NCBI RefSeq assembly: GCF_024701975.1
Contig: NZ_JANLNM010000002.1
Span: forward strand, 124,001 to 188,000
DNA: 64,000 nt
Reading direction: 5' to 3'
Source: Variovorax sp. ZS18.2.2
GTDB lineage: Bacteria; Pseudomonadota; Gammaproteobacteria; Burkholderiales; Burkholderiaceae_C
Position numbers and translations under genes: made by a program. Below the pieces are notes generated by a model that worked only from the letters and a program-made list of their open reading frames with translations, was not told where the DNA came from and made no database searches. Shown in pieces: positions 15,601 through 23,357 of this stretch. How positions within the stretch are numbered: position 1 is the first letter of the stretch; every line of letters begins with the position of its first letter.

Positions 15601-15804
15601 CATTCGCTGCTGGTGATCAAGCTGGTGGCGCGCATCCGCAAGCTGCTGCGGCTCGAGATCGCACCGGGGCTGGTGTTCGACCATCCTTCCGCCGCCACGC
15701 TGGCGGCGGCGCTTCGCGCGCTGGAGGACCAAGACCTCGAGCGGATGGAACAGCTGGCGAAGACGCACGCGCAGGAGCGTCTCGCGGACTCGGCTGTCGG
15801 CTGA
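12610..15804 (+). CDS. Siderophore NRPS: interface-type C domain, A(Asp), T
   Basis: 1064 aa, starting 2 bases after the previous stop, so probably translationally coupled. The first ~430 residues have condensation-domain fold features (DFGL-type ends are weak), but where the catalytic HHxxxDG belongs the sequence reads VSVFAADKGSL, so it should not form peptide bonds. That matches the non-catalytic interface domain described next to Asp beta-hydroxylases in siderophore NRPSs. The adenylation domain (about 13980-15450) has YTSGSTGTPKG and pocket residues D-L-T-K-V-G-H-V-G-K, essentially the known Asp code. A carrier domain with FELGGHSL ends the protein. The working condensation domain and the hydroxylase for this residue both lie at the end of the preceding protein, so this module is split over two genes. 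Confidence 0.93.
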   Translation: MAAVLETTTSSLPLSPEQRAAWAPYGEQAAAGAPQLLLQADLDGELDATRLEAALQSVLQAHVALRSAVLQVPGFRGLRQQALDAAAALRWQKIDLRGHADQAAAMADWIAAFTQEPLDVAQGALLRVGIARLGETRHKLVLAVSVFAADKGSLRSLLDQTATAYLTQQTVDADEVFQYAQFVEWRQDLDSSDEADAGRAYWRASIERADALQAPRLHMRLDGASPAARTPSRIRLVQPLDASLAARVQELAAQIGCGADRLLQAAWWLLVARLTGHKPFVAGWQNDCRHDYEVMQGAVGVFEKILPVVVDVAPEERFTDWVARVNATLDGHTEAQEYWAVDAPPISAHLELGFTFDNLPVQPRGALAWRVDAAPGPQPCFELALQVEQAGQAFTLSVHADASRYSPQALERLQWQLVALLEEAVAQPAAPVGSLVLVGARERESLLLAARGATLDVGSFTLAQQVAGWARTTPDAPALEAGDVRLSYREFDAQINRMARGLQARGATAETLVALNLPRSVELLVAMLASWRLGAGYLPLDPEWPAARRRAVLEDAAPSLVLHAAGPAPDGDAPWRQAALDEMALEAVADGGAPAHQPAMQDVAYVLYTSGSTGTPKGVVIEQGHLLNYVAAVSSAMDLGRCRRWGLTSSVVADLGNTALFSAFHHGACLVVAGPGDVKDASAFARFMREGRIDALKMVPSHLEALLEDEAPALPATLVLGGEAAPRSLIERIARFAPASTIYNHYGPTETTVGVMVHRVSADETASAVLPLSRVLANNRVHVLDEALRLVPSGALGTVYVGGAQVCRGYLNREVAGAFVADPFEPGQRLYRTGDVAYVLPEGGLRLAGRADDQVKIRGFRVEPAEVEAVLLSQPGVRQAVVLALPDGGGGAELRAFVVADETLASEAARGALSERLGTLLPAHMVPARCAFVAEFARLPNGKIDRQSLLSAARVDDPKPAAMAPRDALEAVLAECMAALVQRDAVGVEEDFFELGGHSLLVIKLVARIRKLLRLEIAPGLVFDHPSAATLAAALRALEDQDLERMEQLAKTHAQERLADSAVG

Positions 15805-15847
15805 GCGCCGATGGGCAAAGACACAGTAAGTACAGGATCGGTTTGAC

Positions 15848-18800
15848 ATGCAAGATGTATCAGTGATGGGCAGCACCCGGGCGGCGCAACGGGTATCGGC
15901 GGACGACGATGGGGCGCAGGAGCACGACGAGATCCTGCATCGGGTGTCGAACGGCGAGGAGGTGCCGCTGTCCCATGCGCAGGAGCAGCTGTGGTTCTTG
16001 CAGCGCCTGGCGCCGGGGCTGACGGCCTACAACCTGCCGAGCATGTTTCGCCTGCAGGAGCCGCTCGATGCGGATGCGCTCGAGCGCGCATTCCAGGCCG
16101 TGATCGACCGGCACGGCATCCTGCGCACCCGCTTCTTCGAGAAGGATGGCGTTCCGCTGCAGCAGATGGTGCAGGAGGCAGCGTTCGCGCTGGAGCGCTT
16201 CGATCTGTCCGATCAGCCCGAGGCGCTGCGTCAGGCGCATGTCGATGCGCTGATGCAGGAGACGGCGCTGCATGTGTTCGATCTCGGCACGGCGCCCGCG
16301 CTGGTGGCGAGGTTGATCCGGCTGTCGGACGAGGCACACGTGCTGACGGTGTGCCTGCACCACATCGTGTCGGACGCCTGGTCCAACCCGATCCTCGCGG
16401 GTGACCTCGCTTCGGCCTATCGCATGGCGCTGACCGCGGGCGCGGCCGTCCGGCTGCCGGCACTGCCGGCCCAGTACGCCGACTATGCACTGTGGCAGCG
16501 CGAGCGCTTGCAAGGAGAAGGCCTCGCGAAGCAGTTGAGCTACTGGAACGCTCACCTCGGACCCGAGGTGCCGCCGCTGGAGTTGCCACTCGACGGCACG
16601 CGCCCTTCGCGCCAGACCTTCAACGGCGCCGTGCATCGTTTCGCCCTGGACCCCGCGCTGGCCGTGGCGCTGCAGAAGTTCTGCCGCAGCGAGAAGTGCA
16701 CGCCCTTCGTGGTCCTGCTTGCGACCTGGCAGATGCTGCTGGGCTGGTACAGCGGTCAGAACGACTTCGCCGTCGGCGTGGCGAATGCGGGCCGCCATCG
16801 CGACGAAGTGCGCGATCTGGTGGGGTTCTTCATCACGACCCAGGTGTTCCGCGCGAGGCTCGAGCCGCACGCCAGCCTGCGCGAGATCTGCCGGCGGGTG
16901 CGGCGCGATTCACTGGCCGCGCTGGAACATGCGGATCTGCCGCTCAAGACGTTGCTGGCCAGCCGCAACGAGAAGCGCGACGCTTCGCGCAGCCCGCTGT
17001 TCCAGGTGATGTTCGGCGTGCAGATGGGCGACGACGCGGCCGAGCTCGCGTTCGGCGAAGCGCGCACGCAGCAGATCGGAACCGACAATGCGAGCGCCAA
17101 GTTCGACCTGTCGCTGGACTTCTTCATCGAGCCGACGCGTGCGCACGCGCTGATCGAATACAACACCGATCTTTTCGGCGAGGCGACCGTGGAGCGGCTG
17201 TCGGGCTGGTACCTGCGCCTGCTCGGCGCATTGACGGCCGATCCGGACCAGCGCTTCTCGGGCATCGATCTTCTGGGCGCTGCCGAGCGAGGTCAGCTTG
17301 CAGAGCGCGGGGTGAACGCGCAGCGCTACGAGGATGGTGAGCCGGTGCACCGCCTGTTCGAAGCGCACGCGCAGCGGACCCCGGATGCGCAGGCGCTGGT
17401 CTTCGGCGAGCAGGTGCTCAGCTACGGCGAGTTGAACGCGAGAGCCAACCGCCTGGCGCACCGGCTGATCGCGCTGGGCGTGAAGCCCGAGGCGCGGGTG
17501 GGCATCGCGGTGGAGCGTTCGGTGGAGATGATCGTGGGGATCCTGGCGATCCTGAAGGCCGGAGGCGCCTACGTTCCGCTGGACCCGGACTACCCGGCCG
17601 AGCGGCTGGCCTACATGGCCGAGGACAGCGCCATCGCGCTGCTGCTGACGCAATCGCATGTGGCCGCGCGGCTGCCGTTCAGCCGGACGCTGGCCACGCT
17701 GGAGCTGGACACGCTGGAGCAGTCCACACAGCCAGCACAACCCGCACAGCCCGCGCACGACCCGCAGGTCGCGCTGCACGGCGAGAGCCTGGCGTACCTG
17801 ATCTACACCTCGGGCTCCACCGGGCGGCCCAAGGGCGTGGGCATCGCGCACCGCGCGCTGGTGCAGCACGCGCAGGAGTCGGTGCGTTTCTTCGGGCTGG
17901 TGCCCACGGACCGGATGCTGCAGTTCTCCACACTGAACTTCGACGGCTTCGTGGAGCAGACCTTCCCGCCGCTGGTGGCCGGCGCGGCGATCGTGCTGCG
18001 CGGCCCGCAGCTGTGGGACAGCGAGACCTTCTACCGCGAGCTGATCGACAAGCGCATCAGCGTGGCCGACCTGACCACGGCCTACTGGCTGCTGCTGGCG
18101 CAGGACTTCGCGCGGCACGGGGAGCGCTCCTACGGGGCGCTGCGCCAGGTGCATGCGGGCGGCGAGGCGATGCCGCCGGAGGGGCTCAATGCGTGGCGCC
18201 GGGCGGGGCTGGCGGGGATCACGCTGCTGAACACGTACGGGCCGACGGAGGCGACGGTGACCGCGTCGATCCTGGACTGCGCGCCGTACCTGGAGGAGGG
18301 TCATGAGCAGCCGCAGCGCATGCCGATCGGCACGCCGCTGGCGGGGCGAGCGCTGCGCGTGGTGGGGTCGGACTTCGGCCTGGTGCCGCAAGGCGCGGCG
18401 GGCGAGCTGTGCATCGGGGGAGCGCTGCTGGCGCGCGGCTACCTGGGGCGCGCGGGCCTGAGTGCGGAGCGCTTCGTGGCGGACCCGTTCGATGAGGCGG
18501 GAGGGCGGCTGTATCGCACCGGAGACCTGGTGCGGTGGAACTCGCAGGGGCAGCTGGAGTACCTGGGGCGCATCGACCATCAGGTGAAGATCCGGGGCTT
18601 CCGGGTGGAGCTGGGGGAGATCGAGGCGAGCTTGCTGTCGCAGCCCGGGGTGCGCGAGGCGGTGGTGGTGGCCAACGAGGGGCCCTCGGGTGTGCGGCTG
18701 GTGGGGTATGTGTCGGGCGATGCCATCGACACGGCGCAGCTGCGCCAGCGGCTGGGCGAGAAGCTGCCCGACTACATGGTGCCCGCGGCGCTGGTGGGGT

Positions 18801-19963
18801 TGCAGGCGTTGCCGCTGAACGCGAACGGCAAGGTCGATCGCAAGGCGCTGCCGGCGCCAGAGTTCACCAGTGCCCAGGCGTACGAGGCGCCGCGGGGCGC
18901 CGAGGAAGGGGCGGTGGAGCGAGGACTGGCGGCGATATGGGCGCAGGTTCTGGGTGTGCCGCGCGTAGGCCGCCACGACAACTTCTTCGAACTCGGTGGC
19001 GATTCGCTCGTGGCGCTCAAGCTGCTGGCTCGCATCAACAAGTCCCGCGCATTGAGCGTGCAGATCTCGCTGCAGGATCTGCTCGAGAAGCAGACCATCG
19101 CCAGGCTGGTGGCACAGCTGGACATCGGCACGGCGCCCGAGCCCGTCCAGCTGCTGAACGCCTATGCCGGGCCGGCGCAGGCGATGCCGCTGTTCTGCGT
19201 GCCACCCGCGCGGCGCCGTCCGATCGACTACCGCCCGCTGGCACGCCACCTGGAAGACGCGCATCCCGTCTACGGCCTGTGCTACACGGACGATATCGCC
19301 GAGCTGGAGTCCATCGAGCAGATGGCACGCTTTTACGTCGACGTCATTCGAAAGACACGGCCCGAAGGTGCCGTTGGCATCGTCGGCTGGTCGTTGGGCT
19401 CGGTGGTCGCGGTGCACGTTGCCCACCTGCTGGAGCAGGCGGGCGTGGAGGTCGCCTTCCTCGGCATGGTCGACAGCTTCCTGCTGGACGAGACCTTCGA
19501 CTCGAACGCCTGGTACAAGGATTTCCGCGACTTCGTTCGGGACACCGCCAACGGCGGCATGGGCCCCGAGGCCATTCAGGCGATGCTCGACCGCTTCGAA
19601 TCCATCCGTTCCGCCTCGGACGAGACTGTGCGCGACGCGGTCGAGGAGATCGTGGCCGCCGCCGGCATCGGCGTGAAGCCGGCCGAGATCTTCGAGGGGA
19701 TCGTGGGAACCCGGCGCGTGAACGCGATCACCGAGAAGATCGCCGCATTCCCGCGCTTGAAGGTGGCACCGCATTTCTGGTGGAAGAAGGAGCGAGCGGC
19801 CAAGGACAAGGTCGCGCTGCTGTCGCAGTTCGACGGCGAACCGCGCATCTCGATCGAGCTGGATGCCGACCACCAGGGCATCGTGCACAACGCCGCGCTG
19901 CTGCGGCATGTGCATGCGGCCATGCGTGAAGCGCAGGGCATGGCGACAGCCGGCGCGCACTGA
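15848..19963 (+). CDS. Siderophore NRPS terminal module: C-A(X)-T-TE
   Basis: 1371 aa. It begins 43 bases after the Asp-module gene. The condensation domain (residues about 38-460) has HHIVSDAWS, with Ala in place of the usual Gly of HHxxxDG. The adenylation domain is base-for-base the same as A1 of the second NRPS protein (17270-18891), so both should load the same residue X. A carrier domain with FELGGDSL follows, then a type I thioesterase (about 19150-19960) with nucleophile motif GWSLG and a candidate catalytic His in DADHQG. The thioesterase marks the end of the assembly line and releases the peptide by hydrolysis or cyclisation; the sequence does not show which. Paired inverted repeats lie just downstream, before the convergent receptor gene. 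Confidence 0.95.
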   Translation: MQDVSVMGSTRAAQRVSADDDGAQEHDEILHRVSNGEEVPLSHAQEQLWFLQRLAPGLTAYNLPSMFRLQEPLDADALERAFQAVIDRHGILRTRFFEKDGVPLQQMVQEAAFALERFDLSDQPEALRQAHVDALMQETALHVFDLGTAPALVARLIRLSDEAHVLTVCLHHIVSDAWSNPILAGDLASAYRMALTAGAAVRLPALPAQYADYALWQRERLQGEGLAKQLSYWNAHLGPEVPPLELPLDGTRPSRQTFNGAVHRFALDPALAVALQKFCRSEKCTPFVVLLATWQMLLGWYSGQNDFAVGVANAGRHRDEVRDLVGFFITTQVFRARLEPHASLREICRRVRRDSLAALEHADLPLKTLLASRNEKRDASRSPLFQVMFGVQMGDDAAELAFGEARTQQIGTDNASAKFDLSLDFFIEPTRAHALIEYNTDLFGEATVERLSGWYLRLLGALTADPDQRFSGIDLLGAAERGQLAERGVNAQRYEDGEPVHRLFEAHAQRTPDAQALVFGEQVLSYGELNARANRLAHRLIALGVKPEARVGIAVERSVEMIVGILAILKAGGAYVPLDPDYPAERLAYMAEDSAIALLLTQSHVAARLPFSRTLATLELDTLEQSTQPAQPAQPAHDPQVALHGESLAYLIYTSGSTGRPKGVGIAHRALVQHAQESVRFFGLVPTDRMLQFSTLNFDGFVEQTFPPLVAGAAIVLRGPQLWDSETFYRELIDKRISVADLTTAYWLLLAQDFARHGERSYGALRQVHAGGEAMPPEGLNAWRRAGLAGITLLNTYGPTEATVTASILDCAPYLEEGHEQPQRMPIGTPLAGRALRVVGSDFGLVPQGAAGELCIGGALLARGYLGRAGLSAERFVADPFDEAGGRLYRTGDLVRWNSQGQLEYLGRIDHQVKIRGFRVELGEIEASLLSQPGVREAVVVANEGPSGVRLVGYVSGDAIDTAQLRQRLGEKLPDYMVPAALVGLQALPLNANGKVDRKALPAPEFTSAQAYEAPRGAEEGAVERGLAAIWAQVLGVPRVGRHDNFFELGGDSLVALKLLARINKSRALSVQISLQDLLEKQTIARLVAQLDIGTAPEPVQLLNAYAGPAQAMPLFCVPPARRRPIDYRPLARHLEDAHPVYGLCYTDDIAELESIEQMARFYVDVIRKTRPEGAVGIVGWSLGSVVAVHVAHLLEQAGVEVAFLGMVDSFLLDETFDSNAWYKDFRDFVRDTANGGMGPEAIQAMLDRFESIRSASDETVRDAVEEIVAAAGIGVKPAEIFEGIVGTRRVNAITEKIAAFPRLKVAPHFWWKKERAAKDKVALLSQFDGEPRISIELDADHQGIVHNAALLRHVHAAMREAQGMATAGAH
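17270..18891 (+). repeat. Direct repeat, copy 2 (complete adenylation domain)
   Basis: Second copy of the 1622-bp adenylation-domain repeat, offset 12,243 bp from copy 1 and in the same orientation. Outside it, the flanking condensation and carrier domains of the two proteins are clearly different. Confidence 0.97.
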
Positions 19964-19970
19964 CAGTGCT

Positions 19971-19991
19971 ACCGCGGCAAGGTGCCGCGGT
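19971..19991. terminator. Hairpin after the NRPS genes
   Basis: Perfect 9-bp stem (ACCGCGGCA / TGCCGCGGT) with a 3-base loop, 7 bases after the NRPS stop. No T-run follows, so it is at best a weak intrinsic terminator or an RNA 3'-end stabiliser. Confidence 0.4.
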
Positions 19992-20014
19992 GTGGGGAAC
20001 AGGAAGAACGAAGC

Positions 20015-20053
20015 GGCTCCCCGCGCCCCCGCATTAGCGCGGGGGAGGGAGCG
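20015..20053. terminator. Bidirectional hairpin between convergent NRPS and receptor genes
   Basis: Inverted repeat with core CCCCCGC-attagc-GCGGGGG (20026-20045) and outer GCTCC/GGGAGC bases. It lies 6 bases from the receptor stop codon in a convergent junction. There is no clear T-run on either strand. Confidence 0.4.
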
Positions 20054-20058
20054 GCAGA

Positions 20059-22200
20059 TCAGAACTTGTAGCGGGCGGTCAGGGTGGCCGCGCGGTCCAT
20101 GCCCTGGTAGCACTCGCCGTGGTAGCAGATCGAGTTGTACTTCTTGTTCGCCAGGTTGGTGACATTGAGCGCGAAACGCCACGGGCCTCTCTCGTAGCTC
20201 ACGGTTGCATCGAGCAGCGTCACACCGCGTTCGGCCGAGCTGTTGACTTCGTCGTTCTGGCGCTTGCCGATGTAGCGCACACCGCCGCCGAATCCCACGC
20301 CGTTGCCCATCGTGTAGTCGAGCCAGACCGAGGCGGACTGCTTGGGCACGAGCGGCGGGATCTTGCCGACTTCGTCCGGATCGGCGCTGGCGAGCACCTT
20401 CATGTCGAGCCAGGTGTAGGAGGCCGCAATGTTCAGGCCCGGCGCGAGTTCGCCCTTGGCTTCCAGTTCGATGCCGCGCGAACGCTGCTTGCCGATCTGG
20501 CGCTGCTCGAAGGTCAGCGGGTCGGTGGTGACCACATTCGTCTTGCGCAGGTCGAAGGCCGCAGCGGTGAACAGGCTCTTGGTGCCCGGGGGCTGATACT
20601 TGACGCCGACCTCGACCTGCTTGCCGCGGCTGGGCTTGAAGGGCTCGCTGTTCGCATCGGCCCCGCTATTGGGCAGGAAGGAGGTGGCGTAGCTCAGGTA
20701 GGGCGTCCAGCCGTTGCTGAACAGATAGTTGAGGCCCGCGCGGCCGGTGAACGCGCTGTCCGAGGCCCGGGTGCGGGTCGTCTCCAGGTAGTTGTCGGTG
20801 ATCTGGCGCACATGATCCTGGCGGCCACCGACGGTGAGCAGCCAGTGCTCGTCGAACTTGATCTGGTCCTGGGCATAGAAGCCGATCTGGCGCGTCGACT
20901 GCGCCAGGTTCGACAGCGGCCTGGTGGGCGTCGGTATGAACTGGCCGTAAACGGGGAACAGGTTCAGCTCGAGGTCCGGCGCGGGGCCGCGGAAGCGGCG
21001 CTGCTTGCCCTTCTGCTCGGTGTAGTCGACGCCCAGCAGCACCGTGTGCTGGATCGAGCCGTGACTGAGCTTGCCCTGTACGTTGGTGTCCATCGCCGTC
21101 ACCTTCATCGGGTCGTTCCACGTCCTGGCGACGCGCGCGAGCGTGTGTCCGTCTTCATTGACAGAATCGGCCCAAACCGCGCGCCGACTCTGGTCTACGT
21201 CGGTGTAGCTGAAGTTCTGGCGCAGCGTCCAGTTGTCGCTCAAGGCCGTCTCGAAGCGATAGCCGAGGGCGCTCTGCTTCTGCTTGAGTTGGCCGAAGCT
21301 GTAGTCGCCCACCTTCACGCGGGTGGAAATACCGTTCTGGCTGAGGTAGTAGGGGTCTTCGGCCGTGTTGTTGTTGAGAAACTCTGCAAAGACCGTCAAT
21401 GAGGTCTGGGCATTGGGCTGCCACCGCACGGACGGCGCAAGGTAGGTGCGGGTGCGGTTCAACTGGTGCCCGTCGGGGTACCTGCTCTGCTCGTTGCTGT
21501 CGAGGCCGACACCTACCAAGCGATAGCTGAGGTCGGTGTTGCCGCCGATCTGGTCGCCGAGGTCGAAGGCCAGCTGTTTGCGCTGGAAGCTGCCGTACTG
21601 GACTTCGATTTCACGGACCCGCTCGCCGGGCTGCTTGCTCACGCGGTTGACCACGCCACCCGCATCGCCCTTGCCGAACAGCGTCGACGACGGGCCGCGC
21701 AGCACCTCCACGCGCTCGAGCCCGTAGGGCTCGGTCAGGTAGTAGGTGGGAACGAATGCCGGCTGGGAGAGCCCGTCCCGATAGATGCCCGTGACACCGG
21801 CGTCGAAGCCGCGCAGCAGGATGTATTCCCAGCCGCGGTTGTCGGGGCCGTAGGTGTTCGTAGTGACGCCGGGCGTATAGCGAAGGGCCTCCATGACGTC
21901 CTGCGCGCCGCGCGTTTCGATTTCCTTGCGGCTGATGACGGAAATCGACTGCGGCACTTCCACGATGGGCGTGTCGGTCTTGGTGGCCGTGGTGGCGCGT
22001 TTGGCCGCGTAGCCTGTGTCTTCCGGCTCGGCACTCACGGTGACGGTCGGCAGCGTCGATGGTGCGGCCGGGGCCTTGGCATTCGAGGGCGTCGCGGTCT
22101 GGGCGGAGACGGAAAGACCCAGGAGGGTCGAAGCAGTCCCAAAGGCCGCCGCGAGCGAAGCGCTCAACAAGCGTTGGCGGGGCAGGGCAAGAGTGCGCAT
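20059..22200 (-). CDS. TonB-dependent siderophore receptor
   Basis: 713 aa outer-membrane receptor, probably for the ferric form of the siderophore made by the adjacent NRPS genes. It has a signal peptide ending near LSVSAQT, then a TonB-box-like stretch (TLPTVTVSA). The plug domain contains VPQSISVISRKEI, GGWEY-like LLRGFDAG and the receptor-typical VEVLRGPSSTLFGKGDAGGVVN. A beta-barrel ends in the terminal Phe (TARYKF) needed for outer-membrane insertion. There is no N-terminal signalling extension of the FpvA/FecA type, so it should not talk directly to an anti-sigma factor. A Fur-like box lies 37 bases upstream of the start codon, consistent with iron repression. Substrate assignment is from position only. 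Confidence 0.93.
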   Translation of the reverse strand: MRTLALPRQRLLSASLAAAFGTASTLLGLSVSAQTATPSNAKAPAAPSTLPTVTVSAEPEDTGYAAKRATTATKTDTPIVEVPQSISVISRKEIETRGAQDVMEALRYTPGVTTNTYGPDNRGWEYILLRGFDAGVTGIYRDGLSQPAFVPTYYLTEPYGLERVEVLRGPSSTLFGKGDAGGVVNRVSKQPGERVREIEVQYGSFQRKQLAFDLGDQIGGNTDLSYRLVGVGLDSNEQSRYPDGHQLNRTRTYLAPSVRWQPNAQTSLTVFAEFLNNNTAEDPYYLSQNGISTRVKVGDYSFGQLKQKQSALGYRFETALSDNWTLRQNFSYTDVDQSRRAVWADSVNEDGHTLARVARTWNDPMKVTAMDTNVQGKLSHGSIQHTVLLGVDYTEQKGKQRRFRGPAPDLELNLFPVYGQFIPTPTRPLSNLAQSTRQIGFYAQDQIKFDEHWLLTVGGRQDHVRQITDNYLETTRTRASDSAFTGRAGLNYLFSNGWTPYLSYATSFLPNSGADANSEPFKPSRGKQVEVGVKYQPPGTKSLFTAAAFDLRKTNVVTTDPLTFEQRQIGKQRSRGIELEAKGELAPGLNIAASYTWLDMKVLASADPDEVGKIPPLVPKQSASVWLDYTMGNGVGFGGGVRYIGKRQNDEVNSSAERGVTLLDATVSYERGPWRFALNVTNLANKKYNSICYHGECYQGMDRAATLTARYKF

Positions 22201-22392
22201 AAAGAGGACTTAGGAAGTATTGAACCGGGCGGATTTTAATGAGAATGGTTCTTATTAGCCCGCCAAAAATGCACAACATGGTTGTGATGGCACAACATTT
22301 CTGTGCACCGCCTCTCGATAAAGCGCCGCATCGTCGAGCGCGCGGCTCTTCCCGTTTGCGGATGTGAAATGGCCGTGGCTATGCATGCGCGC
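22201..22392 (-). promoter_or_regulatory. Promoter region of the TonB receptor
   Basis: About 190 bases without a gene. It is more AT-rich than its surroundings around 22230-22300 and holds the Fur-like box at 22237-22257. The receptor promoter should lie here. No terminator is obvious after the formyltransferase stop at 22393, so read-through from that gene is possible. Confidence 0.6.
22237..22257 (-). promoter_or_regulatory. Fur-like operator
   Basis: The near-symmetric core AATGAGAATGGTTCTTATT resembles the Fur consensus GATAATGATAATCATTATC in its GAGAAT..TTCTTATT halves. It lies 37-57 bases upstream of the receptor ATG, where Fur binding would block transcription when iron is plentiful. 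Confidence 0.7.
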
Positions 22393-23235
22393 TTATTGCG
22401 CCGCGCGTCGGACGTGAGGTGCCAAGAGGGCCAAGCCCTTGTGGAGTGCGGGGAAGAGACTGAGATTGAAGTTGTTCCAGCGCAGCTCGAGAATCGAGTC
22501 GTCGGGTGCGATGTCGGTGCCGAGTACGTCGAAGATGACTTCGCCCGAATCGATGCCGTTGTCCACGTAGTGCAGCGAGGCGCCGGTCTTCGTGATGGTG
22601 GGCGCAGGCACCTTTTCCATCGTGGTCCAGTTCACCACCTTCCGGCCCTCTACGCCGTGCAGCGCGTCCAGCGTCGCGCAGGCGCCGCGGCGTTCGTACG
22701 GCGACTCGATGCGCGTGATGCCGGGATGGATGTTGACCATCTTGCGATGGAAGTGCGCGCCGGGCCGCACCAGTTCGTCCAGGATGATCAGGAGGCCGTC
22801 GAGCACGACGACATCGGCCTGCAGCGTCAGCAGCTTGTCGAGCAGGGTGCGTTCGTAGGCGCTCTTCGCCGGGATGCGGTCGCCCGAATCCAGCGGCAGG
22901 CGCCGGTAGGTCGAGGGCACGGCGTAGAGCATGTCGCGCAGCAGCTTGCCCTGGGCCTTCAGGTCCTTCGGGAAGATCCATTTCCGCTCGGGATGCCATG
23001 CGAAGCCGTAGTCCGCCAGCACCGCTTGATCGCGTGGCGAGTGCTCGTCGTCGTCGTACACGATGCCTTCGAGCGAGTAGGCGTCTCCCAGCGGCGTGTT
23101 GTCCAGCGCCTCGGCCAGGTATTCGAGCGGCGACTTCATGTAGCGCTGCTCTCCCTTGAAGTCGATGTACTGACCGGCCTTGTCGGCGGCGGCGTTTCTC
23201 AGAGAGAGGATGTAGACGAGCTTTGCCTTGGACAT
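22393..23235 (-). CDS. Hydroxyornithine-type N-formyltransferase (PvdF-like)
   Basis: 280 aa. Enzymes of this family transfer a formyl group from N10-formyltetrahydrofolate; in siderophore loci the acceptor is N5-hydroxyornithine, giving a hydroxamate iron ligand. The Met of MSKAKLVYIL was chosen because the family core begins there. The open frame extends far upstream, but that extension overlaps fhuF and the ABC gene antisense and carries no domain. The formyltransferase catalytic motif is seen as NIHPGITR, with the later acidic residue in SGEVIFD. It lies 122 bases after the FhuF-like gene on the same strand and upstream of the receptor gene. With the N-monooxygenase at 26154 it supports formyl-hydroxyornithine as a building block. 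I see only a weak ribosome-binding site (TCCTCTTC). Confidence 0.88.
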   Translation of the reverse strand: MSKAKLVYILSLRNAAADKAGQYIDFKGEQRYMKSPLEYLAEALDNTPLGDAYSLEGIVYDDDEHSPRDQAVLADYGFAWHPERKWIFPKDLKAQGKLLRDMLYAVPSTYRRLPLDSGDRIPAKSAYERTLLDKLLTLQADVVVLDGLLIILDELVRPGAHFHRKMVNIHPGITRIESPYERRGACATLDALHGVEGRKVVNWTTMEKVPAPTITKTGASLHYVDNGIDSGEVIFDVLGTDIAPDDSILELRWNNFNLSLFPALHKGLALLAPHVRRAAQ

Positions 23236-23357
23236 GGGAGAAGAGGATGTGAGTGAATGAAGACCGGTCGAACGAGCGGGCGTGCAAAGACCCCGGCCGA
23301 ATCCGGCACCTTCAGGGAAAGACGATGCAGCCCGCGATCTGTTCATCGCGGCCGTGG

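Noticed and set aside
20119..21402. 427-codon + strand frame inside the TonB receptor gene
   Set aside because: Antisense shadow; the minus-strand receptor has complete plug and barrel motifs.
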